The notes: generated by a model not told the origin, from the sequence alone. Shown: positions 1-9,318, numbered from the stretch's first letter. The stretch: DNA of 64,000 bases from Desulfovibrio piger (GCF_951793255.1 NZ_OX636706.1:1897001-1961000), one strand, 5' to 3'. Made by a program: numbers and translations.

Positions 1-239
1 TCGGCCAGATCCTGACGGCCGGCGGAGGTGTACTGCTCGATGGAGTCCTGACGCTGCTTGCCTTCCTTGATGATGAGGTCGAGCATCTCGGCATCGTCCA
101 GGGTGCCGCCGGGACGGCACAGGTCCACCAGGCGGTTCTTGACGGCGGTCTTGAGCAGGCGCAGGACGGTCAGACGCACGGCGTCCTTGGCCTTGTAGGC
201 CTGGACGTAATCTTTTTCGATAGTTTCAAACAGGCTCAT
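1..239 (-). CDS. YqeY-like (GatB/YqeY family) protein, 3' end cut by window edge
   Basis: The reading frame starts at an ATG read from 239 downward and runs off the left edge, giving about 79 N-terminal residues of a protein that normally has about 150. The visible part begins MSLFETIEKDYVQAYKAKD and continues with RLTVLRLLKTAVKNR and KEGKQRQDSIEQY, the usual opening of the YqeY family, which is related to the tail domain of the GatB amidotransferase subunit. Its cellular role is not firmly known. It lies directly downstream of rpsU on the same strand, a pairing common in bacteria, and a hairpin separates the two genes. The family call comes from motif recognition only. Confidence 0.8.
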   Translation of the reverse strand, partial: MSLFETIEKDYVQAYKAKDAVRLTVLRLLKTAVKNRLVDLCRPGGTLDDAEMLDLIIKEGKQRQDSIEQYTSAGRQDLA

Positions 240-270
240 GGCGTTGGGATGGGTAGGGGGTGAAAAGAGG

Positions 271-303
271 AACTGCGGAAGACCACGAGGGCCTTCCGCA
301 GTT
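271..303 (-). terminator. Hairpin between rpsU and the yqeY-like gene
   Basis: Two perfect 11-base arms (271-281 and 293-303, AACTGCGGAAG and its complement) enclose an 11-base loop. On the minus strand the stem is followed by CCTCTTTTC, so it may act as a weak terminator or attenuator that lowers expression of the yqeY-like gene relative to rpsU. Confidence 0.55.
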
Positions 304-329
304 CAAAGGTGACGTGCAAGGCCTGAGAA

Positions 330-533
330 CTAGGCCATGTTCATCTTTCTGATTTTCTTCATCAGGCGCTTACGGGCAGCAGCCTTCTTCTTCTTGCGCA
401 TCACGCTGGGCTTTTCGTAGTGCTGGCGCTTTTTCATTTCGGACAGCACACCGGCCTTTTCCACCTGCTTCTTGAAGCGGCGCAGCGCGATATCGAAGTT
501 GTAATCGTCTTCGTTCAGAAACACTCCGGGCAC
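330..533 (-). CDS. rpsU: 30S ribosomal protein S21
   Basis: A 67-residue basic protein of the small ribosomal subunit. It matches bacterial S21 along its whole length: [20 protein letters not shown], then the ELM-like [13 protein letters not shown] segment and a lysine/arginine-rich tail ending [13 protein letters not shown] at 533 followed by PGVF is chosen as the start because it lies about 11 bases after an AGGAGG ribosome-binding site and gives the usual S21 N-terminus. An earlier in-frame GTG at 542 sits almost on top of that site and is unlikely. S21 acts in translation initiation. The gene has an unusually hairpin-rich leader (560-611). Confidence 0.95.
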   Translation of the reverse strand: MPGVFLNEDDYNFDIALRRFKKQVEKAGVLSEMKKRQHYEKPSVMRKKKKAAARKRLMKKIRKMNMA

Positions 534-559
534 GAATATCACCCCCTCCTGCGAGAGCT

Positions 560-611
560 CCGGCCAGGCCGGGCAATGACGCGGGCGTCATTCGACCTTG
601 TTTGCAAGGTC
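560..611 (-). promoter_or_regulatory. rpsU leader with consecutive stem-loops
   Basis: Reading the minus strand, perfect stems lie back to back: 594-611 (GACCTTG arms, 4-base loop), 575-592 (AATGAC arms, 6-base loop) and 560-572 (CCGG arms). They come just before the AGGAGG of rpsU. This could be a structured 5' UTR used for autoregulation or mRNA stability; no known ribosomal leader motif was recognised. Confidence 0.4.
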
Positions 612-620
612 AAGGACAGT

Positions 621-649
621 CTTGTAGTCCTGATGCCCAAAAAAGGCAA
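621..649 (-). promoter_or_regulatory. Candidate sigma-70 promoter for rpsU
   Basis: On the minus strand TTGCCT (649-644), a 17-base spacer and TACAAG (626-621). Transcription would start at about 614, immediately before the first leader stem-loop, which makes the placement attractive. Both hexamers are imperfect. Confidence 0.35.
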
Positions 650-727
650 GCATTTTTTTACAGGACACATAAAGGAGAGGGCAGCGGGCGCGGGCCCCTG
701 CCGGAAGGTGCCGAAAGGACGGAAAGG

Positions 728-1132
728 CTACTCGGCGTCGGAGTCGTCTTCTTCGCAGGCGTCAAAGACGCTTTCCTGCATGTCCAGCAGCAGCTCCACA
801 TAGCGGCGCAGGTTGCTGCGGAAGAGTTCCGGCGTGGCCAGGCCTTCCACACAGAAGCGGATCTCGAAGCATTCGTCTTCGATCTCGCCGATGTAGGCCT
901 TGGCGATCCGGTATTCGCGGGAGGCTTCGGAAGCGGCGCTGTAGAAGAGCTCCAGCTGATCCATGTCGTCCACTTCGAAGGCGCAGACCAGAGAGAAGAA
1001 GTCCTTGTCTTCCTCGTCGAGGATGAGGGAAAGGGAGATCTCGCCCGCGAGGAAGGAGATGTCGCCGTCTTCGTCGATCTCAGGCTGGAAGCCTTCTTCA
1101 GCCAGGGCATCGAAACAGAATTTCTTGTCCAT
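728..1132 (-). CDS. YbjN-domain-like protein
   Basis: A 134-residue, strongly acidic cytoplasmic protein starting MDKKFCFDALAEEGF and ending in an Asp/Glu-rich tail (CEEDDSDAE). The N-terminal pattern, an alpha-helix followed by DEDGDISFLAGEISLSLILD, then FFSLVCAFEV and a C-terminal helix pair, fits the YbjN family, which adopts a type III secretion chaperone-like fold. The molecular role of these proteins is poorly defined. The start at 1132 is preferred over an in-frame upstream start at 1192, whose extra 20 residues are proline/arginine-rich and unlike the family. It stands alone between rpsU and the HU gene, beyond the HU terminator. Confidence 0.65.
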   Translation of the reverse strand: MDKKFCFDALAEEGFQPEIDEDGDISFLAGEISLSLILDEEDKDFFSLVCAFEVDDMDQLELFYSAASEASREYRIAKAYIGEIEDECFEIRFCVEGLATPELFRSNLRRYVELLLDMQESVFDACEEDDSDAE

Positions 1133-1207
1133 TGGGGGGTGATCCTTTTCCCGGCGTGGCCGGGGTCGGGGCTTGGCGGTCCTGGGGACCATGAGGAGGC
1201 GGCGGAG

Positions 1208-1242
1208 AAAAGATAAAACAGGCGGGGCCTGTTTTATCTTTT
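1208..1242 (-). terminator. Intrinsic terminator of the HU gene, probably bidirectional
   Basis: A perfect 15-base stem (1208-1222 with 1228-1242; AAAAGATAAAACAGG and its complement) around a 5-base loop, with A and U tracts on both sides. It lies 18 bases past the HU stop codon on the minus strand. Confidence 0.85.
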
Positions 1243-1260
1243 CCGGAAAATGGGGGTCGG

Positions 1261-1533
1261 CTAGTCGAGGGCGTCCTTGAGCATCTTGCCGGGACGGAAT
1301 TTCACCATCTTGCAGGCGGGGATGGTCAGGGTCTCGCCGGTACGGGGGTTGCGGCCCTGGCGTTCCTTGCGGGTCTCCACCACGAAGGTGCCGAAACCGG
1401 TCAGGGTCAGCTTGTCGTCCTTGGCCAGGGATTCTTCCACAGAAGCCAGGAAGGCATTGAGCGCGCGTTCAGCAGCGGCTTTGGTCAGATTGGCCTTGGC
1501 GGCAATCTTTTCAACCAGGTCAGCCTTGGTCAT
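1261..1533 (-). CDS. HU family DNA-binding protein
   Basis: A 90-residue nucleoid-associated protein that binds and bends DNA as a dimer. It carries the complete family pattern: [11 protein letters not shown] at the N-terminus, then [21 protein letters not shown], which contains the beta-arm consensus with the intercalating proline (RNPRTGE), and a C-terminal [16 protein letters not shown] helix. Length is exactly that of HU-alpha/beta proteins. A GAGGAGGATA ribosome-binding site precedes the ATG at 1533. It lies downstream of rsmA on the same strand with about 95 bases between them and ends at a strong terminator. HU and IHF subunits share this fold; the absence of IHF-type extensions favours HU. 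Confidence 0.95.
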   Translation of the reverse strand: MTKADLVEKIAAKANLTKAAAERALNAFLASVEESLAKDDKLTLTGFGTFVVETRKERQGRNPRTGETLTIPACKMVKFRPGKMLKDALD

Positions 1534-1629
1534 TGGGATATCCTCCTCATCTCGTCAGTGATACGCCATGTCCGCCGCGGGGCGGATCCCCTCTGGCGTG
1601 TTGTTTTTGTAAAACTACGTGTCAGGCAA

Positions 1630-2448
1630 TCAGTTTTTCAAGGGGTTGTCAAGCAAGGAAGCCCCGAAACGGCTGATATGCTGAAAGTCCGCCACAGTGA
1701 GCTGTTCCGGCCGCAGGGTGGGCGTGATGCCGGCCTGCTCGATGGCCGCGGACAGCCACGGGGCCAGCGGGCAGCGGCGGGCGATGCTGCCCAGCTGTTT
1801 GCGGCGCTGCTGGAAACAGACCTTGATGACCAGGGCCAGCAGATCCGGGCGCTCCGGGCGCTGGTCCGGGGGCAGGGGCTCGAAGGAGAGCACGGCGGAA
1901 TCCACCTTGGGCGGCGGGCTGAAGGCGCCGGGGCCCACGATGAACTCCATGCGCGGCCGGGCAAAACTCTGCACCCAGACCGACAGGGCCCCGTAATGGC
2001 CGTTGCCCGGCCCGGCGGCCAGGCGCTGGCCCACTTCCTTCTGGACCATGAAGGCCGCCCGCACCAGGCCCGTGGCGCGGGAGAACAGGTCCCACATCAT
2101 GGGCGAGGCCACGTTGTAGGGCAGGTTGCCGATGATCTTCCACGGATTGTCGGGCGTGATGCGGCTCCAGTCGAAGCGCAGGGCGTCCGTCAGCACGGCC
2201 TGGGTACGCGCCGCGCCCAGGCGCTGGCGCTCGGCGGCCCAGTGGCTGTCCTTTTCCAGCAGCACCAGCCGGGCATGGGGCTGGGCCTCGATGGCGCGGG
2301 TCAGGGCGCCGGGGCCGGGGCCGATCTCGATGACGTTGTCCGTGTCCTTGGGCAGCAGCAGGGAGGCGATGCGGTTGCAGATGCTCTCATGCCGCAAGAA
2401 GTGCTGGCCCAGACTTTTTTTGGCCTTGGGTTGGGTGCTTTCGTTCAT
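1630..2448 (-). CDS. rsmA: 16S rRNA (adenine1518/1519-N6)-dimethyltransferase
   Basis: A 272-residue SAM-dependent methyltransferase (KsgA) that dimethylates two adjacent adenines near the 3' end of 16S rRNA late in 30S assembly. Visible motifs are KKSLGQHFL at residues 10-18, the SAM-binding EIGPGPGALT at 41-50 and the catalytic NLPY at 108-111, followed by the family's C-terminal helical domain with RRKQLGS. Its ATG overlaps the stop codon of the upstream EF-G-like gene by one base (TGATG), so the two are translationally coupled. Pairing a ribosome maturation factor with an elongation factor is functionally coherent. Confidence 0.96.
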   Translation of the reverse strand: MNESTQPKAKKSLGQHFLRHESICNRIASLLLPKDTDNVIEIGPGPGALTRAIEAQPHARLVLLEKDSHWAAERQRLGAARTQAVLTDALRFDWSRITPDNPWKIIGNLPYNVASPMMWDLFSRATGLVRAAFMVQKEVGQRLAAGPGNGHYGALSVWVQSFARPRMEFIVGPGAFSPPPKVDSAVLSFEPLPPDQRPERPDLLALVIKVCFQQRRKQLGSIARRCPLAPWLSAAIEQAGITPTLRPEQLTVADFQHISRFGASLLDNPLKN

Positions 2449-4481
2449 CAGGGCAGGTCGAAGCGGTCAAAGGTGAGTACGAGCCCGGCCCGGCCCTGGG
2501 TGGCCGAGCGCAGGGAGGTCGAAAAACCGAAAAGTTTGCGCAGGGGCGCCAGTCCGCGCACATGCTTGAGCCCGGAGCGGTCCTCCAGGTCTTCCACACG
2601 TCCGCCGGCCGTGCCGAACAGGCTGATGGCCGCGCCCAGGAATTCGTCGGGCACGCTGATCTCCACTTTCATGAGCGGTTCCAGCGCCACGGGCGATGCC
2701 GCGGCCAGGGCCTCGCGCAGGGCCATGCCCGCGGCCATGTGGCAGCCGGGCACGGTGGTCTGGCCCTCGCGCCGTTCCACGGCGGTCAGGGTCACTTCCA
2801 TGTCCTCCACGGGATAGCCGGTCAGGGCACCGCTCTGCAAGGCATCGCGCACGCCTTCCAGGGCGGCGTCCAGCAGGGGCTTGGGCAGCAGCTTGCGCGC
2901 TTCGGCCTCGTCGGCGGGCAAAAAGTCGCCCACCAATACGCGGTTGCCCGTGCCGCGCGGCAGGGGACGCACATGCAGCTCCACATGGCCGAAGTGGTGC
3001 TCCTTGCCCAGCTCGCGGTCGAATTCGCCCTGGCCGTCGGCCTCCTTGCGCACGGTCTCGCGCAGGATGACCTGCGGATGTCCGGCCCGGGGCGAGATGC
3101 CGTATTCGCGGGACATGCGTTCCAGCAGCACATCCAGATGCAGTTCGCCCATGCCGGAGACCATGCGGCAGGCCGTTTCCTCGTCCATGCGCACTTCCAG
3201 CGTGGGGTCTTCGGCGGCGTAGCGTTCCAGGGCCTCGTCCAGCACCTTGCCTTCGTCGGCATTGCGCGGCTCCAGGGCCAGGGTGATGACCGGAGCGTAG
3301 GAGTCGATGGCTTCCAGGGCCAGCAGGCGGCTCTTGTGGCAATAGGTCTCGCCGGTGTGCGCGCCGCGCAGGCCCACGAGGGTCACGATCTCGCCGGTGG
3401 AGGCGCTTTCCAGCTGCTCGCGGCGGTCGGCATGCATGCGGTAGATGCGGCTGATGCGGTCCTCGGTCTTGCCGGCGGTATTGGTCAGGGCGTCGCCCTC
3501 GTGCAGGCTGCCTGCGTAGATGCGGGCAAAAGCCAGCTTGCGGCCGTTCTCCATGAGCACCTTGAAGATCAGCACCACGGCGGGCGCGGCGGCATCGGGA
3601 GGCACGGGCACCTCGTTGCCCTCGCTGTCGCGGCCTACGGGCGCGGGCACGTCCAGCGGCGAAGGCAGCAGGTCGCAGACGGCATCCAGCACGGGCTGTA
3701 CGCCGCTGTTGCGCAGGGCGGAGCCGCAGAACACCGGGGTCACGGCCCGGCTCAGGGTGGCCCGGCGCAGGGCGGCGCGCACATCGTCCAGGCTGTATTC
3801 CCCGCCCAGATACAGGTCGAGGAAGGGCGCGTCGGCCTCGGCCAGATGCTCCAGCAGGCTTTCCCGCCAGGGCTCGGCCACGGCGGTTTCCGCATCGCTC
3901 CAGGGGCGGCGGGTCACGGTGCGGCCCTGGTCGGCCTGGTCGAAGTCCAGATGCTCGCGGGCCAGCAGGTCCAGCACGCCGTCGAAGGCCTCGCCCTCTC
4001 CGTTGGGGATGGTCAGGGGCAGGGGATTGGCGCCCAGACGTTTTTTCATGCCTTCCAGCACATTGGCGAAATCAGCGCCCATCCGGTCCATCTTGTTGAT
4101 GAAGGCGATCTTGGGCACGCCAAAGCTCTCCGACTGCCGCCAGACCGTCTCGGACTGCGGCTCCACACCGGCCACGCCGCAGAACACGCCCACCGCACCG
4201 TCCAGCACGCGCAGGGAGCGCTCCACCTCGATGGTGAAGTCCACATGGCCGGGCGTGTCGATGAGGTTGATGGTGTGCTCGTTCCACTGGCAGGTGGTGC
4301 AGGCCGACATGATGGTGATGCCGCGCTCCTGCTCCTCGGGCATGTAGTCCATGGTGGCGGTGCCGTCATGGACTTCCCCCAGGCGGTGGATCTTGCGGCT
4401 GTAGTAGAGCATGCGCTCCGAGAGCGTGGTCTTGCCCGCGTCGATGTGGGCGATGATGCCGATATTGCGGATGTTTTTCAT
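2448..4481 (-). CDS. fusA: Elongation factor G paralogue (EF-G2-like)
   Basis: A 677-residue translational GTPase that drives ribosomal translocation or a related ribosome step. The G domain shows AHIDAGKTT (residues 11-19), the RGITI switch region near 53, DTPGH at 75-79 and NKMD at 129-132; domains II to V follow, with GCHMAAGMALREA and a final SLRSATQGRAG. It is shorter than housekeeping EF-G (about 690-700 residues) and has several non-standard stretches, for example REYGISPRAGHPQV, so it may be a second EF-G. The start is uncertain: 4481 gives the family N-terminus, whereas an ATG at 4595 has the better ribosome-binding site (AGGA) but adds 38 proline-rich residues of no recognised kind. 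It lies between the 4617 gene and rsmA. Confidence 0.85.
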   Translation of the reverse strand: MKNIRNIGIIAHIDAGKTTLSERMLYYSRKIHRLGEVHDGTATMDYMPEEQERGITIMSACTTCQWNEHTINLIDTPGHVDFTIEVERSLRVLDGAVGVFCGVAGVEPQSETVWRQSESFGVPKIAFINKMDRMGADFANVLEGMKKRLGANPLPLTIPNGEGEAFDGVLDLLAREHLDFDQADQGRTVTRRPWSDAETAVAEPWRESLLEHLAEADAPFLDLYLGGEYSLDDVRAALRRATLSRAVTPVFCGSALRNSGVQPVLDAVCDLLPSPLDVPAPVGRDSEGNEVPVPPDAAAPAVVLIFKVLMENGRKLAFARIYAGSLHEGDALTNTAGKTEDRISRIYRMHADRREQLESASTGEIVTLVGLRGAHTGETYCHKSRLLALEAIDSYAPVITLALEPRNADEGKVLDEALERYAAEDPTLEVRMDEETACRMVSGMGELHLDVLLERMSREYGISPRAGHPQVILRETVRKEADGQGEFDRELGKEHHFGHVELHVRPLPRGTGNRVLVGDFLPADEAEARKLLPKPLLDAALEGVRDALQSGALTGYPVEDMEVTLTAVERREGQTTVPGCHMAAGMALREALAAASPVALEPLMKVEISVPDEFLGAAISLFGTAGGRVEDLEDRSGLKHVRGLAPLRKLFGFSTSLRSATQGRAGLVLTFDRFDLP

Positions 4482-4616
4482 GGCAGTCTCGTCAACGTAT
4501 GGGCCGGGAAGTCCCGGCAGGATGGCGAAAGTATGCGCTTTCCCGCCGTTGCGCGCAAGCGGCGGGGCTGGTGGCGGCGATGGCGCCGCGGTCATCGTCT
4601 GTCCTGCCCGGGTGGT

Positions 4617-5507
4617 TTACAGCAGGCTGAAGGCCCGGCGACGGCAGCGGAAAAAGTCCGGCGTCAGGCCCGGGTGCAGCCAGAAGGCTTCGCAGCCGGG
4701 CGTGAGCAGCAGCTCCACCGGCCCCCCTTCGTCCTCCATGGCCAGGCGGGCGGCCTCGTCTTCCTCCAGCACGGCGGCGGGCAGGCAGGGACCGGGCAAA
4801 GGTCCGCCGTCCAGTACGGTTTGGGCGGCCTCGCCATGCAGGGCCTGTGCCGTACAGTCCGGGCCGTGGGCAAAGGCCAGCAGCTCTGCGTCCACGGCAG
4901 TGCCCTGCGGCAGCAGGAACAGGGGCAGGGCGTCTTCGCGCCAGATGCGTCCCGGCAGGTCGCCGCGTTCCGGCAGGGCGTCCCCGTCCAGACCGTGCAG
5001 CAGGACCACGCGGCACTGGGGCAGTTCGCGCGTCAGGCGCGTGAAATCAGCAGCCGGAAGGGCAAAGGCATCTTCCACACCGGCCAGCTCCAGGGTCACC
5101 AGCACTTCGGGCGTGGGCTCACCGCCAAGACAGAAAGCCCCTGTCAGCGGGACACCGGCCAGGATGGCGGGCATGAGGGCCGCCGCCAGACGGGCGGGCG
5201 AACGCAGCGAGGCCGGGAAGGCCACCAGGGCAAAGGGCGCCGGGCCGTCCGTAGCCGTCCGGCGGAATCCCCGGCGGGGGAAACGCTCGTCCCGGCAGGT
5301 CCGGCTGTCCATCTCTCCGGCGTGGGCCTGATGCAGGGCCAGCGCGGTCTTGATGGCGGCACGCAGATGTGCGGGCGTGTCCTCGTAAGCTGCGGCGCGC
5401 GGTTCGTCAGGTACCCGGAAGGCTTCCAGCCACTGGGGCCAGGCCGGGCCGCTGTCCTCTTCCGCGAAGATGTCCTCACAACCGGTGGGCATGCAGATGC
5501 TGTCCAT
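4617..5507 (-). CDS. Uncharacterised protein, faintly histidinol-dehydrogenase-like
   Basis: A 296-residue soluble protein of unknown function. There is no signal peptide or membrane segment. Residues about 45-150 (helix with HLRAAIKTALALHQAH, then FALVAFPASLRSPARLAAAL and EVLVTLELAGVEDAF) loosely recall the first half of histidinol dehydrogenase or other aldehyde dehydrogenase-like enzymes, but no catalytic or zinc-binding residues can be matched, so this is only a hint. The ATG at 5507 is served by a GGAG that overlaps the stop codon of the upstream carbamoyltransferase-like gene (TAGGAG, 8 bases apart), so the two are certainly co-transcribed. Conserved partnership with that pseudoenzyme would be the best clue to its role. 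Confidence 0.6.
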   Translation of the reverse strand: MDSICMPTGCEDIFAEEDSGPAWPQWLEAFRVPDEPRAAAYEDTPAHLRAAIKTALALHQAHAGEMDSRTCRDERFPRRGFRRTATDGPAPFALVAFPASLRSPARLAAALMPAILAGVPLTGAFCLGGEPTPEVLVTLELAGVEDAFALPAADFTRLTRELPQCRVVLLHGLDGDALPERGDLPGRIWREDALPLFLLPQGTAVDAELLAFAHGPDCTAQALHGEAAQTVLDGGPLPGPCLPAAVLEEDEAARLAMEDEGGPVELLLTPGCEAFWLHPGLTPDFFRCRRRAFSLL

Positions 5508-5515
5508 GAGGGCTC

Positions 5516-6382
5516 CTACAGGCTGTCACAGGCCAGGGCGTACAGGCGGGCCTCCATGAGGCGGCGGGCCGCCAGCCGTTCCGGCCAGAAGGCCGCGGCA
5601 CGGCGCAGGGCGGTATCCGAAGCCCGGTCGGCAGGCGCAAGGCCATGCCAGGAGAGCACGGCGGCGTCCTCGGCGGCCAGGGCCAGCAGCTCGTCCGTCA
5701 GGGGCCAGCCGCTGGTCAGGGGCGCGGCGGCGCACTGTTCCGGACCGTGGCCCATGTATACGGCATGGGCGCTCTCCAGCACCAGTTCGGGGTCGCGGCT
5801 CAAAAAGATCTTGGCGCCCGCGCGTAGGGCCATGTCCAGCAGGGAGTGATCGGGCTCGCCCCATTCGGGCAGGGCCATGAACAGTTCGAAGGGCGCGTAG
5901 ATGGCGGCCGTGATCAGATCGCAGGCCAGGCCGCACTGGGCACCGCCCAGCCAGGAGATGCGCAGGCTCTCCCAGTCCCCGTGCCGGGCGGCCAGCAGGG
6001 CAAGGTCGGCCAGGGCCTGGCCCGGCGCGCCCTTGTCGTTGCCCGCATTGACCACCGCTCCCGGCAGACCGGCGGCCAGACAGTCCAGAGCGCCGCCCTT
6101 GAGGCCGGCGGTCAGGCAGAGCCCGGCATGGGCGTAAAGCGGGGCCTGAAGGTCACAGGAAGCCATGTCCTGGGCCCAGAGCGCGGGCGGCAGCATGTCC
6201 ACGTCCATGCCCAGCTGACGGGCCGCGGCCGTGGCGGCCAGCACGTCCTGCGTGTCGGCGCCGTCAGCGGCCAGCAGCAGGGCCGTCTTGCCGGTCAGGG
6301 GGGCGGGCTGGCCCTCCATCTGCATCAGTTGCCAGAAGGTGGACTGTCCCAGGTCACGGATACGCAAGATCTGCCGGGCCAT
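5516..6382 (-). CDS. Carbamoyltransferase-fold protein lacking catalytic motifs
   Basis: A 288-residue protein that follows the ornithine carbamoyltransferase pattern from end to end: QILRIRDLGQSTFWQLM, PLTGKTALLL, VVNAGNDKG then GQALADLALLAARHG, a second-domain start ISWLGGAQCG and GAKIFLSRDPELVLESAHAV. The residues that make the enzyme work are gone. The carbamoyl-phosphate loop STRTR is replaced by GADTQ, the HPxQ motif by APGQ and the C-terminal HCLP by SWHGL. By family knowledge such a protein cannot catalyse the reaction, so it is probably a structural or regulatory pseudoenzyme. A clear AAGGAG precedes the ATG. It lies about 1.4 kb beyond argH on the same strand, where Desulfovibrio relatives may carry argF. 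Confidence 0.7.
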   Translation of the reverse strand: MARQILRIRDLGQSTFWQLMQMEGQPAPLTGKTALLLAADGADTQDVLAATAAARQLGMDVDMLPPALWAQDMASCDLQAPLYAHAGLCLTAGLKGGALDCLAAGLPGAVVNAGNDKGAPGQALADLALLAARHGDWESLRISWLGGAQCGLACDLITAAIYAPFELFMALPEWGEPDHSLLDMALRAGAKIFLSRDPELVLESAHAVYMGHGPEQCAAAPLTSGWPLTDELLALAAEDAAVLSWHGLAPADRASDTALRRAAAFWPERLAARRLMEARLYALACDSL

Positions 6383-7211
6383 GATAACTCCTTGTGCTGT
6401 ACTTGAAGGCGGCGAAAGGGTGGGACGAGGGGGAAGAGGGAAACCTTTTCCAAAAGGTTTCCCTCTTCCCCCTCGAGCTCCCCCATCACCCTTGCCAAAA
6501 CTTTTTATTCAGGTCCATGCGACTGTGTCGCAGCGCCCCGGGCAGTCATCCCGCTCCGGTCCCCCGGTGCTGTGGTAGGTGCACGGTGGAAGGGCGTGCG
6601 GCCCTGCCGTGTCGTCATGTCCGTGTCGGCTATGCATCGTGTTCCGGCCAAACAGCGCAAAGCTCTTTCCGGAAGGCTGCGGGCAACAGACTCGGAGCGG
6701 GCACGGGGCGGCGGAAGCGGGACAAGGGCTCGGGCCAGCCTTTCCGGCTTCCGGGGCATGACGGGCAGCCGCCCGGCACAGCGAACAGTCTGGACAAATC
6801 CTGCGCTATGGTCTGCCACAAATCAAGGAAATTTCTTTTTTTCTGGGCAGGGGCCTGTGGGCGGCGCCGGCATCCTTCATGGGCGAAGGGCGGTACGGGC
6901 ATATTTCCGCACAGCGGCAAGAACTCGATGGGCTGGTTCGGAGAGCGGGAGAAAAAAGGTCGTGGAGAGGGAAGAGGCCGGGCTGTAACGGTCGGGCGGT
7001 ATGGATCCGTAGACAGGCAGGGATGCCGCACCGGGCCGTGGCGCAAAAGGCTTCTGTCTTGCCTGACCTGCCCGGAAGGACCATACCGGAAGAGGGAGCC
7101 CCGGCCGTGTACAGCACCAACGCTTCACAGCGTCTCGGCATGTCCCGGGCCGACGGATCACTGCATGCTGTAACGATGGGGGACCGTGCCGTCGTTTGCA
7201 GAAAAATTTGT
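6383..7211. other. Long stretch without a convincing gene
   Basis: About 830 bases between the carbamoyltransferase-like gene and the hairpin downstream of the argH operon. Apart from one dispersed hairpin element (6417-6513) it contains only short, overlapping, compositionally poor reading frames on both strands with no plausible start signals. No tRNA, SRP RNA, 6S RNA or RNase P consensus was seen. It may be decayed coding sequence or hold an unrecognised RNA. Confidence 0.5.
6417..6513 (+). repeat. Dispersed hairpin element, copy a
   Basis: A perfect 24-base stem (6426-6449 with 6452-6475) with a 2-base CC centre, followed by the family tail CTCCCCCATCAC ... AAAACTTTTTATTCAGG. It is the only copy in the window that is not placed just after a gene in its own orientation; it lies upstream of the oppositely oriented gene ending at 6382. 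Confidence 0.8.
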
Positions 7212-7294
7212 CCTGGTAAAGCGCGCTGGGAGGGGGAGGGAGTTTGAGGGAGGGGGGACCTTCTCGCGCTGGCAGAAGGTCCCCCCTCCCTCAA
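7212..7294 (-). repeat. Dispersed hairpin element, copy b
   Basis: A perfect 21-base stem (7244-7264 with 7274-7294) with a 9-base loop that reads GCCAGCGCG on the minus strand. The tail that follows ends in AGCGCGCTTTACCAGG. It begins 18 bases after the stop codon of the 7312-7809 gene and is oriented with it, as a terminator would be, although no U-run follows the stem. Confidence 0.8.
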
Positions 7295-7311
7295 GAAACA
7301 GCCTTTTCTGC

Positions 7312-7805
7312 TCAGGGCCGGGGGCATTCGCGCCAGCGGGCATTGAGCAGGAAGTGGGCGTCGGTCTGGACGCCGGGATCCTTCATGGCCTTGGCGGCAA
7401 AGGCACCCCAGGGCAGGGTGGCGCAGTCTTTGGCGGCGCTGCGGGCGATATGCATGAGCTTGCCCTCGCGCTTGTGCTGGTCGAACAGGAGAACGGCGGC
7501 CACACAGGCGGCATCGAAGCGGCCCATGTCCAGCGATTTGTCGATCAGGGCCGCCAGACGGGCGTCCTTGCTGTCATGGGTGGCAAAACCCGTGGAAGCG
7601 TTGGTGATGGACTCACGCAGCAGCTTGCCTTCGGGGCCGGCTTCCAGGTCGATGTGGTAGGTCTGGGCCACGGCCACGAGACCGGGCTCCAGCGGCGGAA
7701 CCTCGGGCTTGCCCAGGTTGCGCCACAACCAGGTGCCCAGCACGGCTACGCCCATGACGGCGCAGAAGAGCAGGGGCACTTTCCAGCCGGTGGCTTTTTG
7801 CTGGC

Positions 7806-7809
<4 letters not shown>
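7312..7809 (-). CDS. Small single-pass membrane protein of unknown function
   Basis: A 165-residue protein. Residues about 10-28 ([19 protein letters not shown]) form one transmembrane or uncleaved signal-anchor segment, leaving about 135 residues outside the cytoplasmic membrane. The soluble part (residues 35-165) has no family pattern I recognise; it holds three cysteines and ends ARWRECPRP. Its ATG overlaps the argH stop codon in an ATGA arrangement, so it is translated as the last gene of an argG-argH operon, which may be merely positional. A dispersed hairpin element follows it directly. Confidence 0.75.
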
Positions 7810-9194
<1,385 letters not shown>

Positions 9195-9318
9195 GGAAAG
9201 ATCTCTCTGCCCCGGGAGGGGCCGGTGTATGCGCTGCGGCGCGCGATGACAGGGGGCCGGAAACGGCGGCGCCCCGTGCGGGATGCGGACGGGGCGGCCT
9301 TCCGGATGGAAAGAACGG

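Noticed and set aside
2562-5849. A 1095-codon plus-strand frame across the EF-G-like and 4617 genes
   Set aside because: It spans several minus-strand genes with clear motifs and has low-complexity Gln/Gly/His composition.
6806-7327. A 173-codon minus-strand frame in the long gap
   Set aside because: It is Pro/Ser/Arg-rich with no start signal, and it crosses hairpin element b.
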